From: an uncultured Candidatus Melainabacteria bacterium
Lineage (GTDB): Bacteria; Cyanobacteriota; Vampirovibrionia; Gastranaerophilales; Gastranaerophilaceae
Reading direction: 5' to 3'
Length of the DNA stretch: 30,573 nucleotides
NCBI GenBank assembly: GCA_934754655.1
Contig: CAKVIC010000017.1
Coordinates: forward strand, 1-30,573
The translations under genes were made by a program, and so were the position numbers. The notes below the pieces were generated by a model. That model was given only the letters and a program-made list of their open reading frames with translations. It did not search any database and was not told the DNA's origin. This document shows positions 7,820 through 16,717 of the stretch, piece after piece (within the stretch, counting starts at the first letter, position 1; every line of letters starts with the position of its first letter).

Positions 7820-7848
7820 TTGAAAAAAATATTTACAGGTGTTAATAT
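7820..7848 (+). promoter_or_regulatory. Promoter of the tandem paralogue operon
   Basis: TTGAAA (7820-7825), exactly 17 bases, then TAATAT (7843-7848) with extended TG at 7840-7841. Transcription would begin near 7855, leaving a leader of about 12 nt that is little more than the ribosome site AAAGGA before the ATG at 7867. Confidence 0.75.
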
Positions 7849-7866
7849 AGTCAGAAAGGAAAAAAG

Positions 7867-8529
7867 ATGAATATCCAACCAATTAATATAAATAATCAAG
7901 TACAATTTAAAAGTTTAGAATTGCGTAGAACTATTAATATTTGTACGCATAAAGATTTATTTAAGAAAAAAGTTAGATATATGTATCAAAATAGTTTGTT
8001 GGGAAGATTTATAGATTTTGTAGATTTTTTAATTAAAACAGCAAAACAAAATAGATTAGAAGATATTGAAGCTGGTAGAAAACCGAAATTGAGATTTGGT
8101 TATTCTTGGAGTAAACCTGGTCGCTCCAATTTAACTACGTATCCTGACGATAGATGTAAAGTGATTTTAGATGGAGTGCCGACATATTTTCCCGAAGATA
8201 CTGCTAAAATACATCGTGCAGTTAAAGGTAAACCCGTAAAAGATATTGATACAAGTGACCCTGATTATGTTGATAAATATTTTGATAATTTAGAAAAAAA
8301 CGATCGTTGTGTTTTTGCATATTATAATCGAGAAAAAGATAATTACTACATAGATGTTGCTGGTAAACGAATAGAATTAAAAGAGGCGCCATTTGTATAT
8401 AATTGGAGAAAAATAAAATTTACTCCAAAAGATGAAGAATACATAAAAAGTTTTCCGACTCGCAAAGAGCAAGTCGCAAGAATGCTTGAATTAATTGACA
8501 AAGGTCGAAATATTAATAAGGAAAAATAA
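7867..8529 (+). CDS. Tandem paralogue 1, unknown function, 220 aa
   Basis: I do not recognise the family. The N-terminus MNIQPIN..NQVQFKS is followed by a conserved LELRRTINICTHKDLF block (17-32), a variable centre (50-90) and a conserved C-terminus: SFPTRKEQVARMLELIDKG at about 196-214. The protein is soluble, basic and rich in Tyr/Lys, without signal peptide or membrane helix. Its variable centre (FVDFLIKTAKQN; RKPKLRFGYSWSKPG) is unlike copies 2 and 3, but from residue 95 onward it is almost identical to copy 3. The stop overlaps the next start by one base (TAATG). The VQFKS motif near residue 12-16 resembles INFKG in the giant protein at 10098, suggesting a shared targeting or processing signal. 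Confidence 0.85.
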   Translation: MNIQPININNQVQFKSLELRRTINICTHKDLFKKKVRYMYQNSLLGRFIDFVDFLIKTAKQNRLEDIEAGRKPKLRFGYSWSKPGRSNLTTYPDDRCKVILDGVPTYFPEDTAKIHRAVKGKPVKDIDTSDPDYVDKYFDNLEKNDRCVFAYYNREKDNYYIDVAGKRIELKEAPFVYNWRKIKFTPKDEEYIKSFPTRKEQVARMLELIDKGRNINKEK

Positions 8530-9191
8530 TGAATATCCAACCAATTAATATGAACAATCAAATACAATTTAAAAGTTTAGAATTGCGTAGAACTATTAAT
8601 ATTTGTACACATAAAGATTTATTTAAGAAAAAAGTTAGGTATATGTATCAAAATAGTTTATTGGGAAGATTTATAGACTGGGTAAAATATACAATATATA
8701 TTGTTAAATTAAATCGAAAAGAAGATATTGCAGCAGGGCGAAAATCTGGTTTTAAATTAACGTTTCCTAATTCATCAGGTAGTCGCTCCAATTTAGCTAC
8801 ATATCCTGACGACATCCCTATTTATATAACAAGTAAATCTTTGACTTATTATCCCGAAGACATGAAAAAAATAGACAAAGCTGTAGATGGCAAAAAAGTT
8901 AAAGGAATAAATACAAAAGATCCTGATTTTGTAGATAAATATTTTGATAGATTGCGTAAAAATGAACGTTATGTAGCAGCATATTACGATTTTAATAAGA
9001 AAAATTATTATATAGATATTGACAATAAACGAATCGAATTAAAAAAAGAGCCTTTTGTTATGGAATGGAGCGAAATAAAATTTACTCCAGAAGATGAAGA
9101 GTACATAAAAAGTTTTCCGACTCGCAAAGAGCAAGTCGCAAGAATGCTCGAATTAATCGACAAAGGGCGAAATATTAATGAGGAAAAATAA
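8529..9191 (+). CDS. Tandem paralogue 2, unknown function, 220 aa
   Basis: Same architecture and exact length as paralogue 1. The first 50 and last 25 residues are nearly identical to copy 1, but the middle (50-185) is strongly diverged, for example FIDWVKYTIYIVKLNRKED and IPIYITSKSLTYYPED. Residues 50-95 are shared with copy 3. Conservation of DPD(F/Y)VDKYFD and NYYID through the diverged part implies one fold under different surface selection. There is no separate ribosome site: the start overlaps the stop of copy 1 by one base, so expression depends on termination-reinitiation. Confidence 0.85.
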   Translation: MNIQPINMNNQIQFKSLELRRTINICTHKDLFKKKVRYMYQNSLLGRFIDWVKYTIYIVKLNRKEDIAAGRKSGFKLTFPNSSGSRSNLATYPDDIPIYITSKSLTYYPEDMKKIDKAVDGKKVKGINTKDPDFVDKYFDRLRKNERYVAAYYDFNKKNYYIDIDNKRIELKKEPFVMEWSEIKFTPEDEEYIKSFPTRKEQVARMLELIDKGRNINEEK

Positions 9192-9856
9192 TGAATATCC
9201 AACCAATTAATATGAATAATCAAGTACAATTTAAAAGTTTAGAATTGCGTAGAACTATTAATATTTGCACGCATAAAGACTTATTTAAGAAAAAAGTTAA
9301 ATATATGTACAAAGATAGTTTGGTTGGAAGATTTATAGACTGGGTAAAATATACAATATATATTGTTAAATTAAATCGAAAAGAAGATATTGCAGCAGGG
9401 CGAAAACCTGGTTTTAAACTAACTTTTCCTAATTCATCAGGTAGTCGTTCCAATTTAGCTACATATCCTGATGATAGGTGCAAAGTGATTTTAGATGGAG
9501 TGCCGACATATTTTCCAGAAGATACTGCCAAAATACATCGTGCAGTTAAAGGTAAACCCGTAAAAGATATTGATACAAGTGACCCTGATTATGTTGATAA
9601 ATATTTTGATAATTTAGAAAAAAACGGTCGTTGTGTTTTTGCATATTATAATCGAGAAAAAGATAATTACTATATAGATGTTGCTGGTAAACGAATAGAA
9701 TTAAAAGAGGCGCCATTTATATATAATTGGAGAAAAATAAAATTTACTCCAAAAGATGAAGAATACATAAAAAGTTTTCCGACTCGCAAGGAGCAAGTCG
9801 CAAGAATGCTCGAATTAATCGATAAAGGTCGAAATATTAATAAGGAAAATATATAA
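9191..9856 (+). CDS. Tandem paralogue 3, mosaic of copies 1 and 2, 221 aa
   Basis: Residues 50-95 (FIDWVKYTIYIVK through SNLATYPDD) match copy 2 with one difference, whereas residues 96-218 match copy 1 with two differences (Gly for Asp after EKN; Ile for Val before YNW). The switch lies near base 9475. Unique changes in the N-terminal part (VKYMYKDSLVG) show that some divergence followed the exchange. It ends in two extra residues, NI. Its start again overlaps the preceding stop by one base. The function is unknown; the pattern is what recombination between tandem copies, or gene conversion, would leave. Confidence 0.85.
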   Translation: MNIQPINMNNQVQFKSLELRRTINICTHKDLFKKKVKYMYKDSLVGRFIDWVKYTIYIVKLNRKEDIAAGRKPGFKLTFPNSSGSRSNLATYPDDRCKVILDGVPTYFPEDTAKIHRAVKGKPVKDIDTSDPDYVDKYFDNLEKNGRCVFAYYNREKDNYYIDVAGKRIELKEAPFIYNWRKIKFTPKDEEYIKSFPTRKEQVARMLELIDKGRNINKENI

Positions 9857-10009
9857 TAAATTTAAAAAATTAGCTTAATTAGTTCAAAGAACTATATGTG
9901 TGATAAATCGAAAATAAGTTAATCTAAATAATTAAAATTTGCAGTTTAGATATAAAAAAATAACAATAATTTGTAGTTTTTTACAAGTTTTACATTCTTT
10001 TAATCAAAA

Positions 10010-10029
10010 TTGTAAATATTTGTAAATAT
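10010..10029 (+). repeat. Tandem 10-bp repeat upstream of the giant gene
   Basis: TTGTAAATAT occurs twice head to tail, one helical turn apart, in the 241-bp gap before the 1925-aa gene. The gap also holds TTACAA at 9981-9986 and a 6-bp hairpin TAGTTC/GAACTA (9890-9904) without a T-run, so I see no terminator. A weak promoter, TTTACA (9989-9994) with TAAATA at 10013-10018, is possible. The repeats could be operator half-sites, but the region is so AT-rich that chance is a fair alternative. Confidence 0.35.
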
Positions 10030-10097
10030 AAATTTAAATAATCATCAAAAAAAATTTTGAGGAGTTTTAAAAAAATATATGCAAAAAGGGGAAGTTC

Positions 10098-13000
10098 ATG
10101 AACATTTATGAGATATGTGTTAGTAGTAATTCAGGTATAAATTTTAAAGGAAAGAGAGTAAATCGGAATTTAGTAGCGCAATTGGCGCAAAATAATCCGT
10201 ATTCGCTTACACCAGTTAACCAACGATTAATAAAAAATGCTATTGATGAATTGGCTCATCAAAAAGGTGAAAAGAATGTTAACTTTTTATTACAAATAGC
10301 TCAAAATGTTAAATATATAATAAATTCTACAAAAGAAAACTTACTCCAAAATAATTGGGTTGCATTATTATTAAATGCTGCAAAAGCTTCAGCTTTGTTA
10401 ACCGGCGGAGCCATACTTAAGAGTACAAATGATAAAATTAACGAGATTAAAGAAGGTTTTAATAATAGTATTGAAAATCAAGAGATCTCGCATGCTTCAG
10501 ATATATTGCTAAGTCGTATTAATTTAAAACAAATAAAAAATGAAACAAATGGTACTATCAAAAATTTTGAAAAGAATTTAAAATATTTCATAGCGTCATC
10601 AGAAACAACACGCGAGCATAAAAAATATGTGCTAAAAAAACTTAATTATTTCATGAGTGATAAATATAAAATTAATGAACAATTAAAAGATAAAAAATCT
10701 ATTGTCGTTGCAGAGATGATTAATGATATGGTAATAAGTGTTCCTGATGAAAAAATACCAAATATAAAGGCAATTAACCAAAAACATCATGGTATGTGTG
10801 CTGCAATTTCTATTGTAAGAAAAAAATTGGCTTATGAAGACAAGCCAAATTATGTAAACGCAATATTATCTGAATTAGATTCTTCAGATAGTATTATGGT
10901 ATATGATAGAAGTAAATTAGGGTCAGGTATCAAAATACCTGTAAAAAAAGTTCAAGTTGATTTTAAAACAGCGCTAGCACAAGGTTATAGAATTATTGAT
11001 GCTTCTACTATGCATTGGATGCAAATTGCACAAATGAATGGTGAAAATAATGAATTTTGTGTCGATTATCATCCTTTTGATAAAAAGAATTTTGATGTTA
11101 ATACCGATACAATGTTTAATATAAATGTAGAGAATAAAGAATTAAAAAGCATGCAAAAAGCTTATCAAACAATGCTTAAAGCTAAAGATATAATTGAAGA
11201 TTATAAAGCTCTAAAAATAAAAAAAACGTTGATAAGTACAGAAAAATACGCTGATAGCAAAAAAAATGTTAAAGAAATAAGTGAAATAAGTAACGCTTTG
11301 TATAAAAAATTAATAAACTTAGACAAAAATTTATCCCCTAAAAAAGCTCGTGAGTTATTATTAGGCCTTTTAGCATTAGAGAAAAATTCTTCTTCTGATA
11401 TAAATGAAAATGATAGATTTTCATATATTAAAAATGAGGAAGAAAAAGTTAAAAAAGATAAAATTAAAAATTATTTAATAAATAACAGTGAAATTAAAGA
11501 ACTTTCTTCTGAAAATCTTGATAAAATTTATGAACTTGTTGAATATAATAACTCAATTTTAGCTAAGACAAAATCTATTTCCAAAGGTATTGATACTAAA
11601 GCAAGAACTTTATATGAAATAGCTGCTGCTTTTAGGTTACAATTACAACATTATTTAGAAGATTCACAATTAGTTCAAGAAAAAATTAAATTATCAGATT
11701 GTCCAAATTATGAAAATATGATTCTAAATACACTTGATGATACAATTAGTTTGTTAAAAAATAAATCAAGTGATAAAAAAGTTCTACTAGAATCTTTAAA
11801 CCAAAGTTTAAAAAATATTAAACTAAAGATTAATAAAAATGATTTGATTAATAATGATTTAAAAGCGTTTATAAATAATATTAAAGAAACTGATAATATT
11901 GATTTACAAATAAAACAGTTAAACGAGTTAAAATCTTGCATAAATGAAATTTTAACAGATGGCTTTGATACAATTTATCAAAGTGTTGGAATTGAAAATA
12001 AAAATGAGGGTTTAATTAGTTGCATAAAAGGTTTAAAAACTCTTATTCAGGATGGTGATAAAGATAAAATTAATACTTATGCAGAGCTTTTAGGTACAAA
12101 AAATTATTCTAAAGAGGTTTACAATGCTCTTAATAAGCTAGAAAAACAACTAACAAATAATCCAAATAGTTACGATGAGGTATTCAAGAAACTTGGATAT
12201 ATTTCTCAATTAGAATACTTAAATGCATTATACAACAACATTAAGGATGATGCCAATTCTGAAGATGTTTCTGAAGAGTTGTATAACTATAATGAATTTT
12301 TAACAATCATTTCTAATAATTTAAAGTTATTGAATAAAAACGGTGATGTTATTCTTTCTGCAACACCTGCAGAATTCATAATGAAAAAGTATGAAAAAGA
12401 GGGATTAGTAGTATCTTCACAAGATTTAAGAGATTTACAAAATTATTTTGAAAATTTGGACAGTATTGAATCTCAAGATGAATTTAATTTTGATAAAAAA
12501 GCAAAAAACAAGAATTTACCGAAATTATCTAAGCAGCAAATACAATTATTGAAGGATATTGATAAAAGTATAAATCCGATGCACTCTTATTTAAAAAAAG
12601 AATTTGCATTTACAAGAGATATTTTAAGAAATTTTCTAGAAGAAATAAGCCGTCAAATTGGTGTTAATAACGGTGAGTATTGGGTATCAGAAGGAAGTTC
12701 TGGTTTGCGTTCAGAACAAGAAATAAGAATTCTTGAATATATTACCGGACGTCCTCATTTTATGACAGAAAATTTAGAAGCTGCCATAAAAAATATGAAA
12801 AAATCGCCGTATTCAGGTATTACTTCAAGTTCAGTATTTCATAATAGATATGGCATGCATGCGCAATACGTTTCAGATATAGAACCGATTAAAATTAAGA
12901 CTAAAAATGAAGCAGGTGAAATTAAAGAAGAAACAAAAGAGGTAATGTTCCATGATAATACTTGGGGTGCGCGAGAAAAAGATAATGTATGGATAGATTT

Positions 13001-15875
13001 TAATGGGCAATTAAGAACTGATTATTCTGATAATCGTGGTGGAACTTTAGGCTATATAACTAATGATAAATATCAAAATGGTAATTTAGTAGAACGTGTG
13101 CTTGATGATATGATTGTAGAAACTGAACCAAATGCAATTGATAATAAATATTATAAAAAATTAAAAGGTTTAAAAAATGATTCAATTTCAAGAAGTAAAC
13201 AGTACAAAGATACTATTTTAGCTGGATATTCCCCAGAAGCCGGTAATAATGCAAAAATTATTAAACAATTGTTATTTTCTTCTCCAATGATTGATATAAA
13301 TTTGTTAGAAAAATTTGCTTCAAACTTTTCTGAAAAAGAATTAGATTCCAAAATTAAATCGTACAATATCAAAGATATGTCTTGGGAAAAGAAATTTAGC
13401 CAAATATTAAATTACATTTATGAAACTAAAATTACGCAAGAAGAATTTGATAAATTAGCGAATGATAATCCTTTAAAGCTTGCACTTGAAAAAGTTGCTA
13501 CAAAAATAAATTATAAACTATTAAATGGTGAAGATAAACTTGTTCAAGTAAAATCTGTTGAGGAGTTGAATAATATTGTAAAATCTCAAAAACAATTAGC
13601 GACAAAACAATTTAAATATGCTTTTTCAAAAGATAAAACTATTTCAAAATATGCTTTTGAAGAGTTTTTAGTAAGAGATAAAGATATTAAAAATATGTTT
13701 AAAAGAGCTGGATATTTAAAGAACTCTTCTAATAATAAAAATAGTATTGAAGAGAATTCTATTTTAATTAACGAAAAAGATTTTCAAATAAAATCTAATG
13801 AATTTAATGGAAGTTTAAAACATTCAATAGATTTAATTATGGCAAATCTTAATAAAAAAGTAGATGCTTTGATTAAAAATAAAGAAAAAAATGCAGCTTT
13901 AAAGATTGAACTTAAAAAACTTTTAGAAAATATTTTGTATTTTTCAGAAATGGATATTAATAAACCTGAAAATGTAAATTTAGTAAACTTTATCGATAGA
14001 GTTTATGATCCTGTTGATAATAAAGAATTCGTTAAAATTTATAAAGATATTCAAAATATGACGACAGAAGAATTCAAAAATAATGTGTTGAACAAAGTTA
14101 AACCTGAAGATTTTGGATTTAAAAATTTATCCGGATATCAGGTTCTACAAAAAATAAAAAAATATGATAATAATTTGATAAATTCTTTAATGAATACAAT
14201 ATATTTTGACAATAAATTGACCGAGGTTGATAAAAATTCTACATTTGTAAAATATGAAAATTCTAAATTCCAAAGAACTCCGGTTACTTATGAAAAGAAA
14301 AATTTAGAGAATATTTATAATTCATATAAGAATACCTTATCAACATTAATGTTCCCTCAATTGATGAAGAATGCTAAAATACAACAAGTTCCTGATAAAG
14401 AAATATATCCCGCTTATCCAAGTATAAATTTTGTACCGAATGATTTTATAAAAGAACAGATTGAAAATTTTATAAATACATCTTCTGATATTGTAAAAAA
14501 AATAAACTTTATATCATTACAAGCAGAATCGTATAAAGTAAATTATAATTTATTAAAATATGCTAAAATTCTAGATGAAGAAAAAGCCTTGACAAGCAAC
14601 CAATGTCAAAATTTAAAAAATAATTTAATAAAACTTTCAGTGTTGTCCGATACCGGTTTATATCCTAATCTAGTTAATAAAATTAATGAAACAATAAATT
14701 TACTTGAAAACGATAATTGGACAAAAAAATTACCTAAATTAAATGAAATTGTATTAGAAATCTCAAATTATGAAAACTTAACTTCAACTTATGAATTAAT
14801 GCAAACAAAACAGATGATGATTGAAGAATTTAATAGCGGAATGAAAACTTTTATTGATGCTAATATAAGAAATTCTGCAAAAAATAAAATAGGAGCTTTA
14901 CTTAAGGAATTAAAACAAGCATTGTTAAAAGATGATAATGAAGCTATAGAGGTTGCTCAAAATAAATTATTGGAGTTAGCAATAAAAGAAAATTTATATG
15001 CTCATCCTCAAGATTTATTGGACACATATATAAAATCTTGCGCAAAGGATAGTAAACTTCACCCTTATTCTGGATTATTTAAAGATAAATTAAATTATTT
15101 AATGCAAATGGCAACTTATGCCGAAATGCAGATGATTATAATGGATGCAATTTCAAGTGGTGTCGAAGCAAGTATTAAAAATGAATTTAAAAATTTAAAA
15201 TTAGATTTAGTAAATGGTGATAAAATTACCATGGATTCCGGTGAAGCCTTGTTTACGATGGTAAATAAGTTATTAAGCGAAAACCATGATTATACAGCAT
15301 TGTTTTTTATGGAAAAATTAGGGCTTTCTGAAGATTATGTTGATTTTGTTTCTAAAAATATTGATTATAATTTAATAAAATCTAATATTTCAAAAGCTGG
15401 TAAGCTAATAAATAATTATAATAAATTTGTAGCTCAAGTAAAAGAATTAATAATAAACGTTAAAAAAGATATGGCAGAAAATAATTTATCAGCACAAAAA
15501 GCTTTATCAAACTTGAAATCTGTAATTCCACAAATTGCGTTAGCAAACAAAATTGACGACGATGTTGTCAAATTATTAGTTCGTTCAATTAATTACACTA
15601 AAAATCTTATGAAAAACGAAAGCGATTATGTTTTCGATTCAGTATTTCAATCAATATTTACTAATACATTTAATGAAACTGTTCAAATTATTGAAGAGGA
15701 TATAAACATATTACTTCAACCTTATAACGCTTTAATTCCGATGATTAATATGATTGCTAAAATGCATTTTAAAGAAGATTCTATTGGATACAAAACGAAA
15801 GAATTGTTGCTTGATAGATTTAAAAATTTAGATGAGTTTCAAAGTAAAAGAATAAAGAATTTGCAAGCTTGTTAA
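10098..15875 (+). CDS. Giant 1925-aa protein with a putative split papain-like protease core
   Basis: No whole-length family is recognised. The N-terminus has an INFKG motif (14-18) like the paralogues upstream, and a hydrophobic stretch at about 87-105. At 227-234, NQKHHGMC reproduces the papain/bleomycin-hydrolase pattern N-Q-x3-G-x-C, with Gln six residues before Cys as in the oxyanion-hole Gln and nucleophile. Far downstream, GMHAQYV (His921) and HDNTWG (Asn954-Thr-Trp-Gly) fit the family's catalytic His and N-S-W-G block. About 690 mostly helical Lys/Asn/Glu-rich residues lie between Cys and His, and another 970 follow. The ribosome site AAGGGGAAG precedes ATG. Its size, lack of a signal peptide and the motif suggest a secreted effector-like or surface protein; the fold call is inference. 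Confidence 0.85.
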   Translation: MNIYEICVSSNSGINFKGKRVNRNLVAQLAQNNPYSLTPVNQRLIKNAIDELAHQKGEKNVNFLLQIAQNVKYIINSTKENLLQNNWVALLLNAAKASALLTGGAILKSTNDKINEIKEGFNNSIENQEISHASDILLSRINLKQIKNETNGTIKNFEKNLKYFIASSETTREHKKYVLKKLNYFMSDKYKINEQLKDKKSIVVAEMINDMVISVPDEKIPNIKAINQKHHGMCAAISIVRKKLAYEDKPNYVNAILSELDSSDSIMVYDRSKLGSGIKIPVKKVQVDFKTALAQGYRIIDASTMHWMQIAQMNGENNEFCVDYHPFDKKNFDVNTDTMFNINVENKELKSMQKAYQTMLKAKDIIEDYKALKIKKTLISTEKYADSKKNVKEISEISNALYKKLINLDKNLSPKKARELLLGLLALEKNSSSDINENDRFSYIKNEEEKVKKDKIKNYLINNSEIKELSSENLDKIYELVEYNNSILAKTKSISKGIDTKARTLYEIAAAFRLQLQHYLEDSQLVQEKIKLSDCPNYENMILNTLDDTISLLKNKSSDKKVLLESLNQSLKNIKLKINKNDLINNDLKAFINNIKETDNIDLQIKQLNELKSCINEILTDGFDTIYQSVGIENKNEGLISCIKGLKTLIQDGDKDKINTYAELLGTKNYSKEVYNALNKLEKQLTNNPNSYDEVFKKLGYISQLEYLNALYNNIKDDANSEDVSEELYNYNEFLTIISNNLKLLNKNGDVILSATPAEFIMKKYEKEGLVVSSQDLRDLQNYFENLDSIESQDEFNFDKKAKNKNLPKLSKQQIQLLKDIDKSINPMHSYLKKEFAFTRDILRNFLEEISRQIGVNNGEYWVSEGSSGLRSEQEIRILEYITGRPHFMTENLEAAIKNMKKSPYSGITSSSVFHNRYGMHAQYVSDIEPIKIKTKNEAGEIKEETKEVMFHDNTWGAREKDNVWIDFNGQLRTDYSDNRGGTLGYITNDKYQNGNLVERVLDDMIVETEPNAIDNKYYKKLKGLKNDSISRSKQYKDTILAGYSPEAGNNAKIIKQLLFSSPMIDINLLEKFASNFSEKELDSKIKSYNIKDMSWEKKFSQILNYIYETKITQEEFDKLANDNPLKLALEKVATKINYKLLNGEDKLVQVKSVEELNNIVKSQKQLATKQFKYAFSKDKTISKYAFEEFLVRDKDIKNMFKRAGYLKNSSNNKNSIEENSILINEKDFQIKSNEFNGSLKHSIDLIMANLNKKVDALIKNKEKNAALKIELKKLLENILYFSEMDINKPENVNLVNFIDRVYDPVDNKEFVKIYKDIQNMTTEEFKNNVLNKVKPEDFGFKNLSGYQVLQKIKKYDNNLINSLMNTIYFDNKLTEVDKNSTFVKYENSKFQRTPVTYEKKNLENIYNSYKNTLSTLMFPQLMKNAKIQQVPDKEIYPAYPSINFVPNDFIKEQIENFINTSSDIVKKINFISLQAESYKVNYNLLKYAKILDEEKALTSNQCQNLKNNLIKLSVLSDTGLYPNLVNKINETINLLENDNWTKKLPKLNEIVLEISNYENLTSTYELMQTKQMMIEEFNSGMKTFIDANIRNSAKNKIGALLKELKQALLKDDNEAIEVAQNKLLELAIKENLYAHPQDLLDTYIKSCAKDSKLHPYSGLFKDKLNYLMQMATYAEMQMIIMDAISSGVEASIKNEFKNLKLDLVNGDKITMDSGEALFTMVNKLLSENHDYTALFFMEKLGLSEDYVDFVSKNIDYNLIKSNISKAGKLINNYNKFVAQVKELIINVKKDMAENNLSAQKALSNLKSVIPQIALANKIDDDVVKLLVRSINYTKNLMKNESDYVFDSVFQSIFTNTFNETVQIIEEDINILLQPYNALIPMINMIAKMHFKEDSIGYKTKELLLDRFKNLDEFQSKRIKNLQAC

Positions 15876-15889
15876 AATTTTGCTAAAAT
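15861..15889 (+). promoter_or_regulatory. Leaderless promoter of the TrmB-type regulator
   Basis: TTGCAA (15861-15866), 17 bases, TAAAAT (15884-15889) with TG at 15881-15882. The -35 overlaps the last codons of the giant gene. With the usual 7-base distance from -10 end to start point, transcription begins at the A of the ATG at 15896, and no ribosome site exists in the sequence before it. Confidence 0.75.
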
Positions 15890-15895
15890 TCTTTT

Positions 15896-16717
15896 ATGGC
15901 AGATTTAATCGAAAAGTTAAAGGAAATCGGATTTAATTCTTATGAGGCTAAAGTTTATATAGCTTTATTAAAAAAATATCCGGCAACGGGGTATGAGGTT
16001 ACAAAACTAGCCGGTATTCCACAATCAAGAACCTATGATACTTTAAAAGTTCTTGAAGAGAAAAATATTGTCGTTGCGACAAATACAAAACCGATTTCTT
16101 ATATTCCGATAAAACCTAAAAATTTGTTATCCGGTTATCAAAAAAAGATTAATTCAACATTATCTTATCTTGAAAAACATTTGCCACAAGTTAAAGATAA
16201 TTATAATGAGCCAATAATTACTATTACTGAAAAGCAAAATATTGTAAACAAAATTCTTGAAATTATTCAGAGTGCAAAACGTGAAATTTATTTAGAAATA
16301 TGGTCGCAAGATTTCAAAATCTATGAACAAGAATTGCTAAATGCGTATAATAGAAATGTTGAAATAAGAATTGTCGGTTACGATAATTTTCATTCAAAAT
16401 TTGGTTTAGTCTATGAACATGCTTTTGCTAAAGATATTGAATTATCTCTAGGTGGGCGAATGTTAGCCTTAGCAGTTGATGACAATGTTGGTGTTATTGG
16501 AAAAGTTTCTACATTAAATGAAAATAATGACACAAATATTATATGGACGCAGAACCGTGGAATTGCTTTTATTATTAAAGAATTTATTGTGCATGATATG
16601 TATTTGATTGATGTTGAGGAGAATTTAATCGAACAGATGAAATATATATATGGACGCGGTTTTAAACGCTTGAAAGATAAAATTTTAGGCACAAATAGCT
16701 TATATAGAATTCATTAA
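15896..16717 (+). CDS. TrmB-family transcriptional regulator
   Basis: The N-terminal 70 residues form a winged helix of the TrmB type: EKLKEIGFNSYEAKVYIALLK, then AGIPQSRTYDTLKVLEEKNIV containing the recognition helix. A linker helix (about 85-105) leads to a C-terminal sensor domain (110-260) with the phospholipase-D-like fold found in this family: AKREIYLEIWSQD, VEIRIVGYD and VGVIGKV. The PLD catalytic HxK pair is not evident, as expected for a sensor. Family members usually bind sugars or other small metabolites; the ligand cannot be read here. The stop overlaps that of the convergent Maf gene. It may control the giant gene upstream or the Maf locus, but no shared operator was identified. 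Confidence 0.88.
   Translation: MADLIEKLKEIGFNSYEAKVYIALLKKYPATGYEVTKLAGIPQSRTYDTLKVLEEKNIVVATNTKPISYIPIKPKNLLSGYQKKINSTLSYLEKHLPQVKDNYNEPIITITEKQNIVNKILEIIQSAKREIYLEIWSQDFKIYEQELLNAYNRNVEIRIVGYDNFHSKFGLVYEHAFAKDIELSLGGRMLALAVDDNVGVIGKVSTLNENNDTNIIWTQNRGIAFIIKEFIVHDMYLIDVEENLIEQMKYIYGRGFKRLKDKILGTNSLYRIH

Larger units (their letters stand above)
7867..9856 (+). repeat. Tandem array of three ~662-bp gene units
   Basis: Unit boundaries coincide with start codons: each unit begins ATGAATATCCAACCAATTAA at 7867, 8529 and 9191 and ends in a shared block encoding RKEQVARMLELIDKG. Units are 662 bp start to start. Ends are highly similar in all three; the middle is two-state, with unit 3 switching from state 2 to state 1. 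Confidence 0.9.

Noticed and set aside
7663..7845. Plus-strand 60-codon open frame
   Set aside because: It covers the promoters of both flanking genes, has no ribosome site and no family resemblance.
7867..9856. Assembly artefact duplicating one gene
   Set aside because: The three units differ at many silent and coding positions, including a fully diverged centre in unit 2, so they are real distinct copies, although the exact copy number deserves long-read confirmation.
9890..9904. Hairpin TAGTTC/GAACTA as a terminator after the tandem paralogues
   Set aside because: Six weak pairs without a following T-run.
10079..10111. A 10-codon leader peptide frame overlapping the start of the giant gene
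   Set aside because: The only ribosome-like sequence (GAGGAG) is 14 bases away and the frame is too short to judge; the main ATG has its own AAGGGGAAG.
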